A stretch of DNA of 43,284 bases from Patescibacteria group bacterium (GCA_019750255.1 JAIEOU010000010.1:1-43284); one strand, 5' to 3'. Positions 1-7,977 are shown, numbered from the stretch's first letter. A program made the numbers and translations. The notes: generated from the sequence alone by a model not told the origin.

Positions 1-69
1 TCTCGCTTTGAGGCTCAAAAGTAATGAAGCGTCGACATGAGGAAAATATAGTCGTAGCTTTGCTACTCC

Positions 70-285
70 TTATTTCTCCTCATCGAACTCTTCTATTGCC
101 TCCGCAACAATCGCTGCTTCCTTTGGGTCGATTAAGCTTTTTTCCAGTTGGACTAAAAGTCCCCGGATTTCCTCAGGCGGGTACCCCTTCGTACGAAGCT
201 TATGCGCAGTAAAAAAAACTTCGTTTACCTCTTCATCGCTCGCCCGCAATGCCTTATCGAGCATCTTCATAAACGGGTGCGCCAT
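70..285 (-). CDS. small hypothetical protein, 71 aa
   Basis: Short acidic protein predicted to be mostly helical, with no signal peptide or membrane segment. The start codon lies 2 nt after the stop of the MgtC-like gene, so the two are probably translated from one leftward transcript. I do not recognise the family. A run of charged residues (residues 15-50) followed by an acidic C-terminus ending EEFDEEK fits a small cytosolic protein. The close coupling to its neighbour is the main reason to believe it is real. Confidence 0.55.
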   Translation of the reverse strand: MAHPFMKMLDKALRASDEEVNEVFFTAHKLRTKGYPPEEIRGLLVQLEKSLIDPKEAAIVAEAIEEFDEEK

Positions 286-287
286 GC

Positions 288-806
288 CTAATCGTCAACC
301 ACTACGCGAGACGATGCTTCCTCAGAGTCTTCGACCGGCTTTGTTGACGGGGTCGAAGGAGAACTTCTTTTGGGGCGGACGTGCGGAATGCGTGGAATGA
401 ATACAGACGCCAGACCAGCTACTATAGCGATTTGGTGATACCCAAAACCAATAGCCATGCCGATGGCGCCCGCAAACCAAATACTCGCTGCGGTTGTTAG
501 ATTTTTTACACTTCCACCATCTTTAAGAATAAGACCCGCCCCGAGAAAGCCAATACCCGACACAATCTGCGCAGCAATGCGCGACTTTGAGGCCGGGTCT
601 ACCGTCATCGACATGAAGGTAAAAAGCATAGCTCCGCTGATAACAAAAATATGCGTGCTGATTCCAGCATCTTTATTGCGCAGTTCACGCTCCCCGCCAA
701 TCAAATACCCAAGTGCAATCGCAAGCGCGGCATCAAAAATAAACGCTATAGTAAGCGGGTCGAGGGCAAACGAGGTAGTAAAAACATCAGACATACGGGG
801 TACCAT
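288..806 (-). CDS. MgtC/SapB family membrane protein
   Basis: About 172 aa with four hydrophobic segments in the first 140 residues. The family hallmarks are visible: an ALGYLIGGERE motif after the first helix, the HIFVISGAMLF segment, and the G-rich GIGFLGAGLILKDG motif followed by LTTAASIWFAGAIG. MgtC/SapB proteins sit in the inner membrane and are linked to Mg2+ limitation and acid survival, by an indirect mechanism in MgtC itself. The C-terminal 40 residues are hydrophilic and Ser/Pro/Glu rich. The reading frame is open up to 911, but homology begins after the Met at 806 (or 794), so I chose 806. The 71-aa gene follows directly. Confidence 0.85.
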   Translation of the reverse strand: MVPRMSDVFTTSFALDPLTIAFIFDAALAIALGYLIGGERELRNKDAGISTHIFVISGAMLFTFMSMTVDPASKSRIAAQIVSGIGFLGAGLILKDGGSVKNLTTAASIWFAGAIGMAIGFGYHQIAIVAGLASVFIPRIPHVRPKRSSPSTPSTKPVEDSEEASSRVVVDD

Positions 807-1021
807 AACGTTTTTTTTAGCTACACGCAAGCCGTGATAGGATAACTTATAGTAACAACCATTACTGTAAAAACATTCGCCCGATATCGCATAATCAGCC
901 AGGCAGAGCATCAGGCGGGCGAAACCAGGGTGTTTTTTCTAGCAGAAGAAACGGCTCCGCCGTTACATAACATTGTCCATTCATCCACGCCGCAAGTGGA
1001 CATGGATTTTTGGACAAACTA

Positions 1022-1252
1022 GTAAGGAATAAGAAATAATACATATGCAAAACTATAAGACAGCGGTGCTCGCGGGTGGATGCTTCTGGGGTGAGAAATG
1101 GGACGGGACCCATTTCGCAAGACCTTATCAGCTACTTTGTGAGTGAAGCGAGACAAAGTAGCTGATAAGGTGTACAGTTCCTGTAAGGAATAAGAAATAA
1201 TACATATGCAAAACTATAAGACAGCGGTGCTCGCGGGTGGATGCTTCTGGGG
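1022..1252 (+). repeat. 70-bp direct repeat of the msrA start flanking a 91-bp hairpin insert
   Basis: Bases 1022-1091 and 1183-1252 are identical over 70 bp. They contain the upstream region, start codon and first 15 codons of msrA including the active-site GCFWG. The 91 bp between them (1092-1182) is unrelated to either flank and folds into two hairpins: 1095-1102 with 1109-1116, and a perfect 19-bp stem 1122-1140/1153-1171 with a 12-nt loop. The rest of the interval 807-1021 holds no gene I can support. Confidence 0.95.
1045..1146 (+). pseudogene. truncated duplicate of msrA 5' end (33 codons)
   Basis: An ATG at 1045 begins the same 15 residues as the intact msrA at 1206, including the catalytic GGCFWG. 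It then runs into the hairpin insert and stops at a TGA at 1144-1146. The peptide cannot form an MsrA fold. It could be an inert duplication scar or a short leader ORF upstream of msrA. Confidence 0.75.
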
Positions 1253-1712
1253 ACTCGAAAACCTCCTGCGAAACCAACCAGGTGTTGTCTCGACCGAAGC
1301 CGGTTACGCCGGTGGAATGAACGATAACCCAACCTACGAATCGCACCCCGGCCACGCTGAAGCTGTCGAAATCACCTATGACCCAAACGTAACGGACTTT
1401 AAGCACCTGCTTGATTTCTTTTTCCAAATTCACAACCCAACTACCGTAAACCAGCAAGGTAATGACCTCGGCACTTCATATCGTTCAACTATTTTCTTCA
1501 CAACTGATGAAGAGAAGGTTGTCGCCCAAGAAATGATCGACATCGTAAACGACAGTGGTCGCTGGCATGATCCGGTCGTGACGACTCTCGAACCCCTTAC
1601 CCGCTTCTGGCCCGCCGAGGACTATCACCAGGACTATCTAGAAAAGAACCCTAGTGGATACACCTGCCACGCTATTTATTTTGATAGCTATCTCTCGGGC
1701 TCCGCTACCTAA
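1206..1712 (+). CDS. msrA: peptide-methionine (S)-S-oxide reductase MsrA
   Basis: Complete 168-aa MsrA, which reduces the S-epimer of methionine sulfoxide in proteins using thioredoxin-type electrons. The active-site GGCFWG is at residues 11-16, followed by GYAGG, the substrate-loop motif [10 protein letters not shown], and [16 protein letters not shown] near the C-terminus. There is no signal peptide, so this copy is cytosolic, unlike the MsrA domain of the exported fusion at 3789-5732. It converges on the FAD reductase gene, and the two overlap by 8 bp at their stops. Its promoter region and first 15 codons are duplicated 161 bp upstream. Confidence 0.96.
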   Translation: MQNYKTAVLAGGCFWGLENLLRNQPGVVSTEAGYAGGMNDNPTYESHPGHAEAVEITYDPNVTDFKHLLDFFFQIHNPTTVNQQGNDLGTSYRSTIFFTTDEEKVVAQEMIDIVNDSGRWHDPVVTTLEPLTRFWPAEDYHQDYLEKNPSGYTCHAIYFDSYLSGSAT

Positions 1713-3141
1713 ATAGAAATCGAAGCAGCCTCTTGCGCCATGGTGTAAGCTGACGGGCCACATAGGTCCCCGCACTACGCTTGTTAATGCGTGTCGCCGT
1801 CGGATAGGCGTAGGTCTTGCTAAAGAGTGCTGAAAGCGGGAACCCCTTAGCCCGAGCAAGGACCAATTCCTGCATTAGTTCGCCGGCTCCCGGAGCAACC
1901 ATTGTCCCGCCCAGAATCTCTCCCTTCGGACCGATAAAGAGTTTCTGTTTACCGTAGCGATAGTCATCGGTGATGGCACGGTCATCTTCCAAGAAGTCAG
2001 TTACCAATACTTCGTGGACTATCCCCCGCTCTGCTAGTTGTGCGGCCGAGAGTCCGAAGGTCGCTACCTCGGGAGTGGTGTAGGTTACCCAAGAAATATG
2101 ATCCCCTGAAAAGGGCTTTTTTAGTGGCGAGAATAAATTGCGGATAATTGTTCCCGCGTGCATTTCTGCCGCGTGGGTAAATTGAAAATTCCCGGCCACG
2201 TCGCCGCACACGACTACCCGCCGATTGGTGGTACGTAGATACCGGTCCACTACGAGCTTGCCTCTTTCATCAACCTTGATTCCAGCGGCGTCGAGCCCGA
2301 GTCCTTCAGTATTAAGTACTCGCCCAATCGCCACAAACACCGCGTCAAATTCAATCGTCATTTCTTCGCCCGCCTCACTCACCACCACCCCCGTACCAGG
2401 CCCTGTAAACTCTTTAAGGCGATAGCCAAGATGAAACTGCATCCCTTCCGCCTCTAGTTGCTCTTGAACTATCGCAGCCATGTCGCTGCCTTCCTTCCCG
2501 AGAATCTGCTTTCCCGGGTCTACCACTACCACCTGACTTCCTAACTGACCTAGTGCCTGAGCATTCTCAATCCCAATCGGCCCAGCACCGAGAACAAGGA
2601 GACGTCTCGGCAACTCCTCCATGGTAAAGAGCGATTCATTGTTGAGGACCCGCGCCACCCGCTCAATCCCCTGCCCAGTGATCGTGCGGGGCCGCGAACC
2701 GGTAGCAAGCACAATCCGTTTGCCCGTGTATTCATGATCCCCCACGCGCACCGAATTTCGCCCGATAAACGTCGCTTCACCGAGCACTACCGTCATGCCT
2801 TTAGAGCGGAACCAGGCAGCGTTTTCATGCTCGCGAATTAGGGTCTGGGTCTCGAGCACACGGGCCCGGACTCGTTTCCAGTCAACTGCACCAGACACGG
2901 TAATGCCATAGGCCGCCGCTCGGCGTGCGGCCGCCACCTCCCGAGCCACGTGAATAAGCGCCTTAGAGGGTACACAGCCAAAGTTTAAACAATCACCACC
3001 AATGGCGGCGTCATCCTTATCAATAAGCAGTACCGTGAGCCCTACCCGATTAATAAAGGCAGCGATATTTAGACCACCGGAGCCAGCCCCAATAACAATG
3101 ACATCAAATCGTTGCCGGTCTGGTATTAGTGTTTTATCCAT
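1705..3141 (-). CDS. FAD-dependent pyridine nucleotide-disulfide oxidoreductase (mercuric reductase-like)
   Basis: About 478 aa with the class I disulfide-reductase layout: N-terminal FAD motif IGAGSGG, redox-active CysX4Cys in [15 protein letters not shown], central NAD(P)H motif LGAGPIGIE, second FAD motif VVCGDVAG, and a dimerisation domain. The C-terminal acid-base motif that reads HxHPTxxE in dihydrolipoamide dehydrogenase is YAYPTATR here, so the His and Glu are absent and the substrate is probably not lipoamide. The ATG at 3141 overlaps the TVP38 stop (ATGGATAA), indicating translational coupling. The frame continues to a TTG at 3189, which I consider less likely. Context suggests it feeds thiol electrons to the methionine-sulfoxide repair set. 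Confidence 0.9.
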   Translation of the reverse strand: MDKTLIPDRQRFDVIVIGAGSGGLNIAAFINRVGLTVLLIDKDDAAIGGDCLNFGCVPSKALIHVAREVAAARRAAAYGITVSGAVDWKRVRARVLETQTLIREHENAAWFRSKGMTVVLGEATFIGRNSVRVGDHEYTGKRIVLATGSRPRTITGQGIERVARVLNNESLFTMEELPRRLLVLGAGPIGIENAQALGQLGSQVVVVDPGKQILGKEGSDMAAIVQEQLEAEGMQFHLGYRLKEFTGPGTGVVVSEAGEEMTIEFDAVFVAIGRVLNTEGLGLDAAGIKVDERGKLVVDRYLRTTNRRVVVCGDVAGNFQFTHAAEMHAGTIIRNLFSPLKKPFSGDHISWVTYTTPEVATFGLSAAQLAERGIVHEVLVTDFLEDDRAITDDYRYGKQKLFIGPKGEILGGTMVAPGAGELMQELVLARAKGFPLSALFSKTYAYPTATRINKRSAGTYVARQLTPWRKRLLRFLFR

Positions 3142-3799
3142 AGCGCTTTGATAGATAATGACCCAGTGCTGTAAGCGCAATAATGCCAAGTACTGCCAGC
3201 ACTATCTCAGCCGTTTGCACCATTGAGAGGGCGTCACCAAAATAAGTATAGGCAAATGAGCCGGGAATAATTCCGAGCGCCGTACCAAAAACGTAGTCGC
3301 GCGCTTTAACCCGAGTAAGACCAAGACTATAGTTGAGCACGGTAAACGGAAACACTGGCACGAGCCGCAAGAACAGAACCGTTATAAACCCATGCGAAGC
3401 CATCCGTTCATCATATCTGATGAGCCGCGCTGACAAAGGACCTTCTCCAGAGAGTGGTCGACCGCCGCGCACTATCATCACAAACAAAAATGAAATACTG
3501 GCGCCAATCACCGCGCCCGTTACGGCACAGATGGTGCCAAGAAGCGGGCCAAAGAGGGCGCCGCTCGTAACGGTAAGAACCGAACCCGGTACGACCGCAA
3601 TTGTCGCTACTGCGTAGACAACGATAAATACCAGTGGCGCTAAGGGTCCATACCCCGCGATAAACCCACGCACGCTTTCGGTTGTGATGCCGTCAGTCAC
3701 TCCGCTCACCCTAAGCACCACCACCACGGCCACCAGAACAAGGAGCGCAAGGAGAACCTTAACAGCGCCATGCATTATCTGCCCGCTCTTATTCAACAT
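3134..3799 (-). CDS. TVP38/TMEM64 (DedA-like) membrane protein
   Basis: About 221 aa with five or six hydrophobic segments. The family signature appears as VPGSVLTVTSGALFG and, later, FLRLVPVFPFTVLNYSLG, with the Arg, two Pro, Asn and Gly typical of SNARE-associated/DedA-like proteins, which include phospholipid scramblase or transporter members. It lies between the CcdA-Msr fusion (10-bp overlap) and the FAD reductase (8-bp overlap). TVP38 proteins next to mercuric-reductase-like flavoproteins are a recurrent pair in bacteria. I chose the Met at 3799 because GGAG lies 10 nt upstream; the frame is open to 3817. Confidence 0.87.
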   Translation of the reverse strand: MLNKSGQIMHGAVKVLLALLVLVAVVVVLRVSGVTDGITTESVRGFIAGYGPLAPLVFIVVYAVATIAVVPGSVLTVTSGALFGPLLGTICAVTGAVIGASISFLFVMIVRGGRPLSGEGPLSARLIRYDERMASHGFITVLFLRLVPVFPFTVLNYSLGLTRVKARDYVFGTALGIIPGSFAYTYFGDALSMVQTAEIVLAVLGIIALTALGHYLSKRYG

Positions 3800-5732
3800 A
3801 GACAAGCCACTCCCCATAGCCTTCGGTTTTCATCTGCTCTTTAGCAATAAACCGGAGTGCCGCGCCGTTCATGCAGTACCGCTTTCCTCCCCGATCTGAA
3901 GGCCCATCATCAAACACATGCCCTAGGTGCGAATCAGCGTAGCGTGAGCGCACTTCAGTGCGGGCAGAGAACAGTGTGTTGTCCTCATGCAGCGTCACCA
4001 CCCCTTCTGAAATAGGCCGCACAAATGACGGCCAACCAGTACCGGAGTCATACTTATCGCGTGAAGAAAAAAGTGGTTCTCCTGAAATAATGTCAACATA
4101 GATTCCAGCACCATATTCTTTATCAAGCGGACTGCTGCCGGCACGTTCAGTGCCGTCTTCCCGGGTCACCTTATACGATATGTCGGAGAGCTGTATCCAC
4201 AACACCTCATCACTTGGCCGCACATACGCAGCAAACCGCGCGGGCGACTTTTCAACTACTGGTACTGACGAAGAACCTTCACTACCAGAGTAGGTGAAGC
4301 GTTTAAGATCGTCGCCCCAGGTAGCGGTTATGAAGTTTGTCCGACCCGATGCCGCGCGGTAGTAACCGTACCGAAGCGGATTCTTCACCGCGTAATCTTG
4401 ATGATAGCCTTCTGCCGGATAAAATGCTGTTCTCGGGAGCACAGGCAGGGGCAGCGGTGTATCGAACACCCTCGCACCATCAACGGCTTTAATGACACGC
4501 TCTGCCTCCGCGCGCTCACTTTCGTTTTCAAAGTAAATAGCTGGAGCATATTCTACTCCCCGATCCTTAAATGAACCCCCTGCATCGGATGGATCACCAT
4601 GTTTAATTATGTGTTCAACGAGATTACCGTAACGTACCTGCGAGGCATTATAGGTAACGAGTACCACTTCACGGTGCCCACCCGCAGCATAGTTTTTATA
4701 GTCTGGATTTTCAGTCGTCCCACCCGAGTAACCGGAAACCACATCAATGACACCGCTTACTTCTGCTAGGTCATGCTCAACGCACCAGAAGCAGCCATTG
4801 CCAAACACGGCTGTGCGGACTCTGGGTTCCGCGAGCTCAGATACGTCTGCACTGGACTCCACCTCAGTCAACAGCGCTCCACTCGTTGCTGCTCCAGCTG
4901 AAGCCCCAATAGAAGCAACTGGGGTATCTTGGAGTGCCGCAGTGCTCCCCGCGTCAGCACCACGCTCACCCACTACCGTAGCGGCATCTTCTGATACCGG
5001 TGGAGCAAAACGCTCAATCAGTCCCTCTTCAAAGAAAATCGTGGCTCCATATCCACTATCAAGAATTTTGGACTCGAGCTGCTTGTCCCATCCCGCAATG
5101 ATGGATAGACCAAGTAAAATGAACAACGTTCCCAAAAACCTTTTTATGCTCGTAGCGGTAGTAAGCCGCGCAGACACAAGCGTGATGAGCTGCTGACCAA
5201 AATACGCAATCAATAGTAGGACAGCCGCAAGCCCCAAGACAAACCCCCCGAGGTAGATAAGGCCGGTTACAAATGAAGCAGGCAACACCGTGGCGACAAT
5301 GAAGAGGTACGTTGGGCTACAGGTGGAAAACACGGGACCGAGCGCCGCCCCCATAATGACGTCCCCAACCACACTGCGCTTTTGGTACCCACTCCCAACC
5401 GCTTGATTACCCACCCGGGCCAGCCTTCCTACGAAAGGTATTCGTGCCCAGGCTGCTGGAAAGAGCAGTGTTACACCAAGTATCACCATGACCGATCCAG
5501 AAAACCAAGCCCAAAACGAAGGCGGAATACTAATGAGTAACGTCGTTGCTTTAAGCAACAATGTAAAGAGCACAACAGAGAGTGACAACGAGACGATTAC
5601 CGTGAACGCCCGACGCGAGAGATGTCGAACCCCTGGCTCCCCCGCACCAACCACTACGGGTAGTAGCGGTAAAATGCAGGGCGCCAGCACCGTAAGGGCG
5701 CCCGACAATACAGCAATCAGGAAGAACGCCAT
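3789..5732 (-). CDS. CcdA-MsrA-MsrB fusion: membrane electron transporter joined to both methionine sulfoxide reductases
   Basis: A 647-aa fusion. Residues 1-215 are a CcdA/DsbD-type six-helix domain with its two cysteines in LAPCILPLLP (C19) and FSTCSPTYLF (C138). Residues 220-300 are an Ala/Ser-rich linker. Residues 305-460 are MsrA with GNGCFWCVEH (C314, C317) and FYPAEGYHQDY. Residues 495-647 are MsrB with SGTGWPSF, SHLGHVFDDG and the catalytic Cys620 in RYCMNGAALRF. The structural zinc CxxC pairs of MsrB are absent. The layout predicts that cytosolic electrons cross the membrane and repair both sulfoxide epimers outside. It begins 6 nt after the thioredoxin stop. Neisseria PilB is comparable but carries a thioredoxin domain instead of CcdA. 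Confidence 0.95.
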   Translation of the reverse strand: MAFFLIAVLSGALTVLAPCILPLLPVVVGAGEPGVRHLSRRAFTVIVSLSLSVVLFTLLLKATTLLISIPPSFWAWFSGSVMVILGVTLLFPAAWARIPFVGRLARVGNQAVGSGYQKRSVVGDVIMGAALGPVFSTCSPTYLFIVATVLPASFVTGLIYLGGFVLGLAAVLLLIAYFGQQLITLVSARLTTATSIKRFLGTLFILLGLSIIAGWDKQLESKILDSGYGATIFFEEGLIERFAPPVSEDAATVVGERGADAGSTAALQDTPVASIGASAGAATSGALLTEVESSADVSELAEPRVRTAVFGNGCFWCVEHDLAEVSGVIDVVSGYSGGTTENPDYKNYAAGGHREVVLVTYNASQVRYGNLVEHIIKHGDPSDAGGSFKDRGVEYAPAIYFENESERAEAERVIKAVDGARVFDTPLPLPVLPRTAFYPAEGYHQDYAVKNPLRYGYYRAASGRTNFITATWGDDLKRFTYSGSEGSSSVPVVEKSPARFAAYVRPSDEVLWIQLSDISYKVTREDGTERAGSSPLDKEYGAGIYVDIISGEPLFSSRDKYDSGTGWPSFVRPISEGVVTLHEDNTLFSARTEVRSRYADSHLGHVFDDGPSDRGGKRYCMNGAALRFIAKEQMKTEGYGEWLVYVE

Positions 5733-5738
5733 GATACT

Positions 5739-6320
5739 TTATTGAACCTCTGCGCTAATGCTTGCAAGCGTAGCGCCACCACTCCATTTCTTAAGCAGAG
5801 TGCCCTTTTCATCAACCTGTACAAGCGTGTGTTGAGTCGTCACGCCATACTTCTGCTTAAGTGCAGTCGCGGTATCATAATCAACCTCAAGAATTGTCAG
5901 TCCTGTCGGAATGGTAGTTACCTTGGCCTTAATATCGCTATCGAGTGCTCGACAACTTGGGCACCAGCCGGCCTTAAAGAAGAGAACGACCTTACCTGTC
6001 TGTGCCATTGCGAGCTTTTCTTCTGCGTAGACGAGGTAGTTGCCTGCTTCTGCCTTAGTAGAGGGTTCCATTTCTGCCATAGCTGCTAAATCGCCTTCCA
6101 TTTTTGATTCATCAGCACTCATTGAATTGTCGGTCTCTACACTTGTAAGAGAAGCATCACTCATACCTTCTTTTTGCTCCATCTTTTGTGCACTCGCTAC
6201 AGTTTCGGTCATGGGCGAATCTTGAGCCTCCATGATACTAGCGTCTTTATCACGCAAAAGTACATAACCACCACCCACCACGACCACTCCCACCAAAGCT
6301 GCAACCAGAAAATTGTTCAT
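5739..6320 (-). CDS. membrane-anchored thioredoxin-like protein with Met-rich linker
   Basis: 193 aa. Residues 4-22 form a signal anchor, residues 25-95 a hydrophilic linker with about nine methionines, and residues 95-193 a thioredoxin fold with the redox motif WCPSC (C120, C123) after VVLFFKAG. The cis-Pro loop region is replaced by TTQHTLVQV, without an obvious Pro. It is the first gene of the CcdA-MsrA-MsrB unit and is the natural carrier of reducing power from the CcdA domain to the two Msr domains outside the membrane. It is transcribed from the palindromic promoter at 6356-6394, with a leader of roughly 28 nt. Confidence 0.9.
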   Translation of the reverse strand: MNNFLVAALVGVVVVGGGYVLLRDKDASIMEAQDSPMTETVASAQKMEQKEGMSDASLTSVETDNSMSADESKMEGDLAAMAEMEPSTKAEAGNYLVYAEEKLAMAQTGKVVLFFKAGWCPSCRALDSDIKAKVTTIPTGLTILEVDYDTATALKQKYGVTTQHTLVQVDEKGTLLKKWSGGATLASISAEVQ

Positions 6321-6355
6321 ATGCTGTACTAGCTAAACTACACGAGTATGACAAG

Positions 6356-6396
6356 AGTATAGTCAGCTTTACATGCAATGTAAAGCTGACTATACA
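6356..6396. promoter_or_regulatory. palindromic, two-way symmetrical promoter/operator of the thioredoxin-Msr operon
   Basis: A perfect 17-bp inverted repeat (6358-6374/6378-6394) with a 3-nt centre. On the minus strand it contains TTTACA (6379-6384), a 17-bp spacer and TATACT (6356-6361), reading into the thioredoxin gene. By symmetry the plus strand has TTTACA (6368-6373), a 17-bp spacer and TATACA (6391-6396). No U-tract follows on either side, so a promoter with an operator fits better than a terminator. The XRE regulator two genes upstream is a candidate ligand. Confidence 0.8.
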
Positions 6397-6413
6397 CAGG
6401 CAATCAGTCGTCT

Positions 6414-6767
6414 TCACTCTAAATACAGTCGCGTGAAGTGCTTGACGAGGACCATAGTAGCGATCGCTGCAGGTATCCACGGATCGATGGTATGACTGAG
6501 ACTTTGTGAAATAAGTGCCACCAAAAGAATCGCCAGACCAGCTAAATAGGCTACTCGACCCGACTGAGTTTTAAGCTGCACCTCACGTTCATCGACCGCT
6601 GTTTCGTATAACATAAAACTTGCCCACAGGAGCAACAATACGGTCACACATACAAGAGCGACGAGCTCGCCCATCATGGGCATCCAAAACGGGACCAGGT
6701 CAGCAATTACTAAAAGAAAGAACCCAATCAGTAACGCCACTCCCGTGTGCACAAAAGACTTATTCAT
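6414..6767 (-). CDS. DUF2178-like small membrane protein
   Basis: 117 aa with four hydrophobic segments and a central cytosolic motif TAVDEREVQLKTQSGRVAYL, which matches the DERE pattern of DUF2178-type proteins commonly encoded with small XRE regulators. Its ATG overlaps the XRE stop (ATGAATAA), so it is translationally coupled. The specific function of the family is not known. It may act as a membrane-bound modulator of the adjacent regulator. Confidence 0.7.
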   Translation of the reverse strand: MNKSFVHTGVALLIGFFLLVIADLVPFWMPMMGELVALVCVTVLLLLWASFMLYETAVDEREVQLKTQSGRVAYLAGLAILLVALISQSLSHTIDPWIPAAIATMVLVKHFTRLYLE

Positions 6768-6978
6768 AGGTAATCCAAAAAACTTTCTCGACCGCTACAC
6801 CAAAAAAAGCGGCGATATTAAGCGCTAATATAATTGACGGGGTGTAGTTTTCCTTTTCTATGGAAATCACCGTCTGCCTCGTTACCCCCACCGCTTCAGC
6901 CAGCGCCTCTTGGGTTAGCCCACGAGCCGAGCGGAGTGCATACACGTTATTTTTTACGACCGCTTGTTTTCCCGACAT
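6760..6978 (-). CDS. XRE-family HTH transcriptional regulator
   Basis: A compact regulator of about 72 aa, with helices matching the Cro/CI HTH: RSARGLTQEALAEAVGVTR, then the recognition helix QTVISIEKENYTPS. This is the short YozG-like type that partners with DUF2178 membrane proteins. I chose ATG 6978 because an extended -10 (TGgTATGCT, 6986-6994) ends 7 nt before it; earlier Mets at 6990 and 6981 would overlap or crowd the -10. It is a plausible regulator of the palindrome at 6356-6396. Confidence 0.88.
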   Translation of the reverse strand: MSGKQAVVKNNVYALRSARGLTQEALAEAVGVTRQTVISIEKENYTPSIILALNIAAFFGVAVEKVFWITYE

Positions 6979-6985
6979 CATTCCG

Positions 6986-6994
6986 AGCATACCA
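6986..6994 (-). promoter_or_regulatory. extended -10 of the XRE gene, leaderless type
   Basis: TGgTATGCT on the minus strand, 7 nt before the ATG at 6978. A transcript starting about 7 nt after the hexamer would begin at the start codon. Confidence 0.6.
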
Positions 6995-7032
6995 TATGAG
7001 GCCAGATCTTCGGAAACGCGCCCTTACCCCAC

Positions 7033-7299
7033 TTACTTTTTATTACGACGAAGATAGAGGCGCTCGACCTTCTCGCGTGCCCAGGGAGTTTTGCGTAAAA
7101 ATGTCAGTGAAGAAGCAATACTCGGCTTATCCGTAAAGCACTTAATTTTTATGCGCTTCCCGAGCTCTTCCCAGCCGTAGCGTGCAACCAGTTCCTCAAG
7201 GAGACACTTGAGCGTGATGCCGTGCAGCGGGTTTTTTGGTTGTTCGCTCATATAGTACGAGAATACCACATCGTAAGACGACGGCGGCTCATTCGTCAT
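7033..7299 (-). CDS. VF530 family (DUF2132) protein
   Basis: 88 aa. The core reads [20 protein letters not shown], then [29 protein letters not shown] and KVERLYL. This is essentially the full signature of the VF530/DUF2132 family, a small alpha-helical protein whose members are annotated as DNA-binding on structural grounds. It is a single-domain protein with a short acidic N-terminus and no partner gene in an operon. A TATATA box 8 nt upstream suggests a leaderless start. Confidence 0.88.
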   Translation of the reverse strand: MTNEPPSSYDVVFSYYMSEQPKNPLHGITLKCLLEELVARYGWEELGKRIKIKCFTDKPSIASSLTFLRKTPWAREKVERLYLRRNKK

Positions 7300-7341
7300 C
7301 GCTCACGTATATATCGAATTTTATTTAACTTTATTCTAAGC

Positions 7342-7878
7342 ATGAAAAAAACCGTACTTATTGTTGCCTTGCTCACCTTATTGGCAAGTCCCCTATCTGT
7401 CCATCGCGCTGAAGCCTTAAGCTGCCTCCCTATCGAAGACTACGTTAAAACCACTATTGGTAAGGACGAACTGATCTTTGTCGCCACCTCAGATAAGCGC
7501 ATCGAAGGTACCGGTTACACGGCCGAAGCCCTCACAGTCAACGAATCGAAGCAGGGCTATGTCCCTGCACAGTTGTTTGTCTACCACGAGAGTGACGAAA
7601 CCTGGGGTTACTTCTGCAACAATGGACCAAAAGCCGAAGGCTCTAAAGGTGTCTACATCGCGAGCCTCGACCAATACGGTAAGTACGTAGTGCGCCAGCG
7701 CCTCGAACTCACCGATCCACTCATCAAGACCTTAGATGCCGACCTTAAAAAAGCTGCCGTGGAAGGTGCGGTCACTGAATTTTCACAAACTGATCGGCGC
7801 AATCAAATCATTACCACTCTTGGAGACCTCCTCCGTGAAATTAGTATCTTGCTTAAGGAGTATACCTACTGGAAGTAG
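7342..7878 (+). CDS. secreted hypothetical protein, 178 aa
   Basis: Begins with a clear Sec signal peptide (MKKTVLIVALLTLLASPL, cleavage likely after AEA near residue 25) and continues as a soluble domain of about 150 residues with two cysteines (SCLP and YFCNN) that could form a disulfide. The C-terminal 40 residues look helical. I do not recognise the family; the beta-rich middle (VYIASLDQYGKYVV) resembles a small OB/SH3-like sandwich, but this is only an impression. The frame is open from 7222, and the Met at 7342 is chosen for the signal peptide. A terminator follows. Confidence 0.8.
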   Translation: MKKTVLIVALLTLLASPLSVHRAEALSCLPIEDYVKTTIGKDELIFVATSDKRIEGTGYTAEALTVNESKQGYVPAQLFVYHESDETWGYFCNNGPKAEGSKGVYIASLDQYGKYVVRQRLELTDPLIKTLDADLKKAAVEGAVTEFSQTDRRNQIITTLGDLLREISILLKEYTYWK

Positions 7879-7903
7879 CTACGCATAGCGAAACATAATC
7901 TCA

Positions 7904-7935
7904 CCGCGTCCCTAATGCTGGGTGCGGCGTTTTTT
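7904..7935 (+). terminator. intrinsic terminator after the secreted protein gene
   Basis: An 8-bp G/C-rich stem with two G-U pairs (7904-7911/7920-7927) is followed closely by six T residues (7930-7935). Confidence 0.7.
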
Positions 7936-7977
7936 GCGACCAAACCTATCAGTCTTTGCCCGTGAGAGACTTACACC

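Noticed and set aside
895-1457. Overlapping minus-strand frames across the msrA duplication
   Set aside because: They share a segment only because the DNA is duplicated and run antisense to msrA; no protein-like features.
4747-5196. Plus-strand open frame of 149 codons inside the CcdA-MsrA-MsrB gene
   Set aside because: Antisense shadow of the Ala/Ser-rich linker region; no start signals or recognisable domain.
6358-6394. Palindrome as an ordinary terminator of the DUF2178-like gene
   Set aside because: No U-tract follows on either strand, and near-consensus -35/-10 elements with 17-bp spacing lie inside it.
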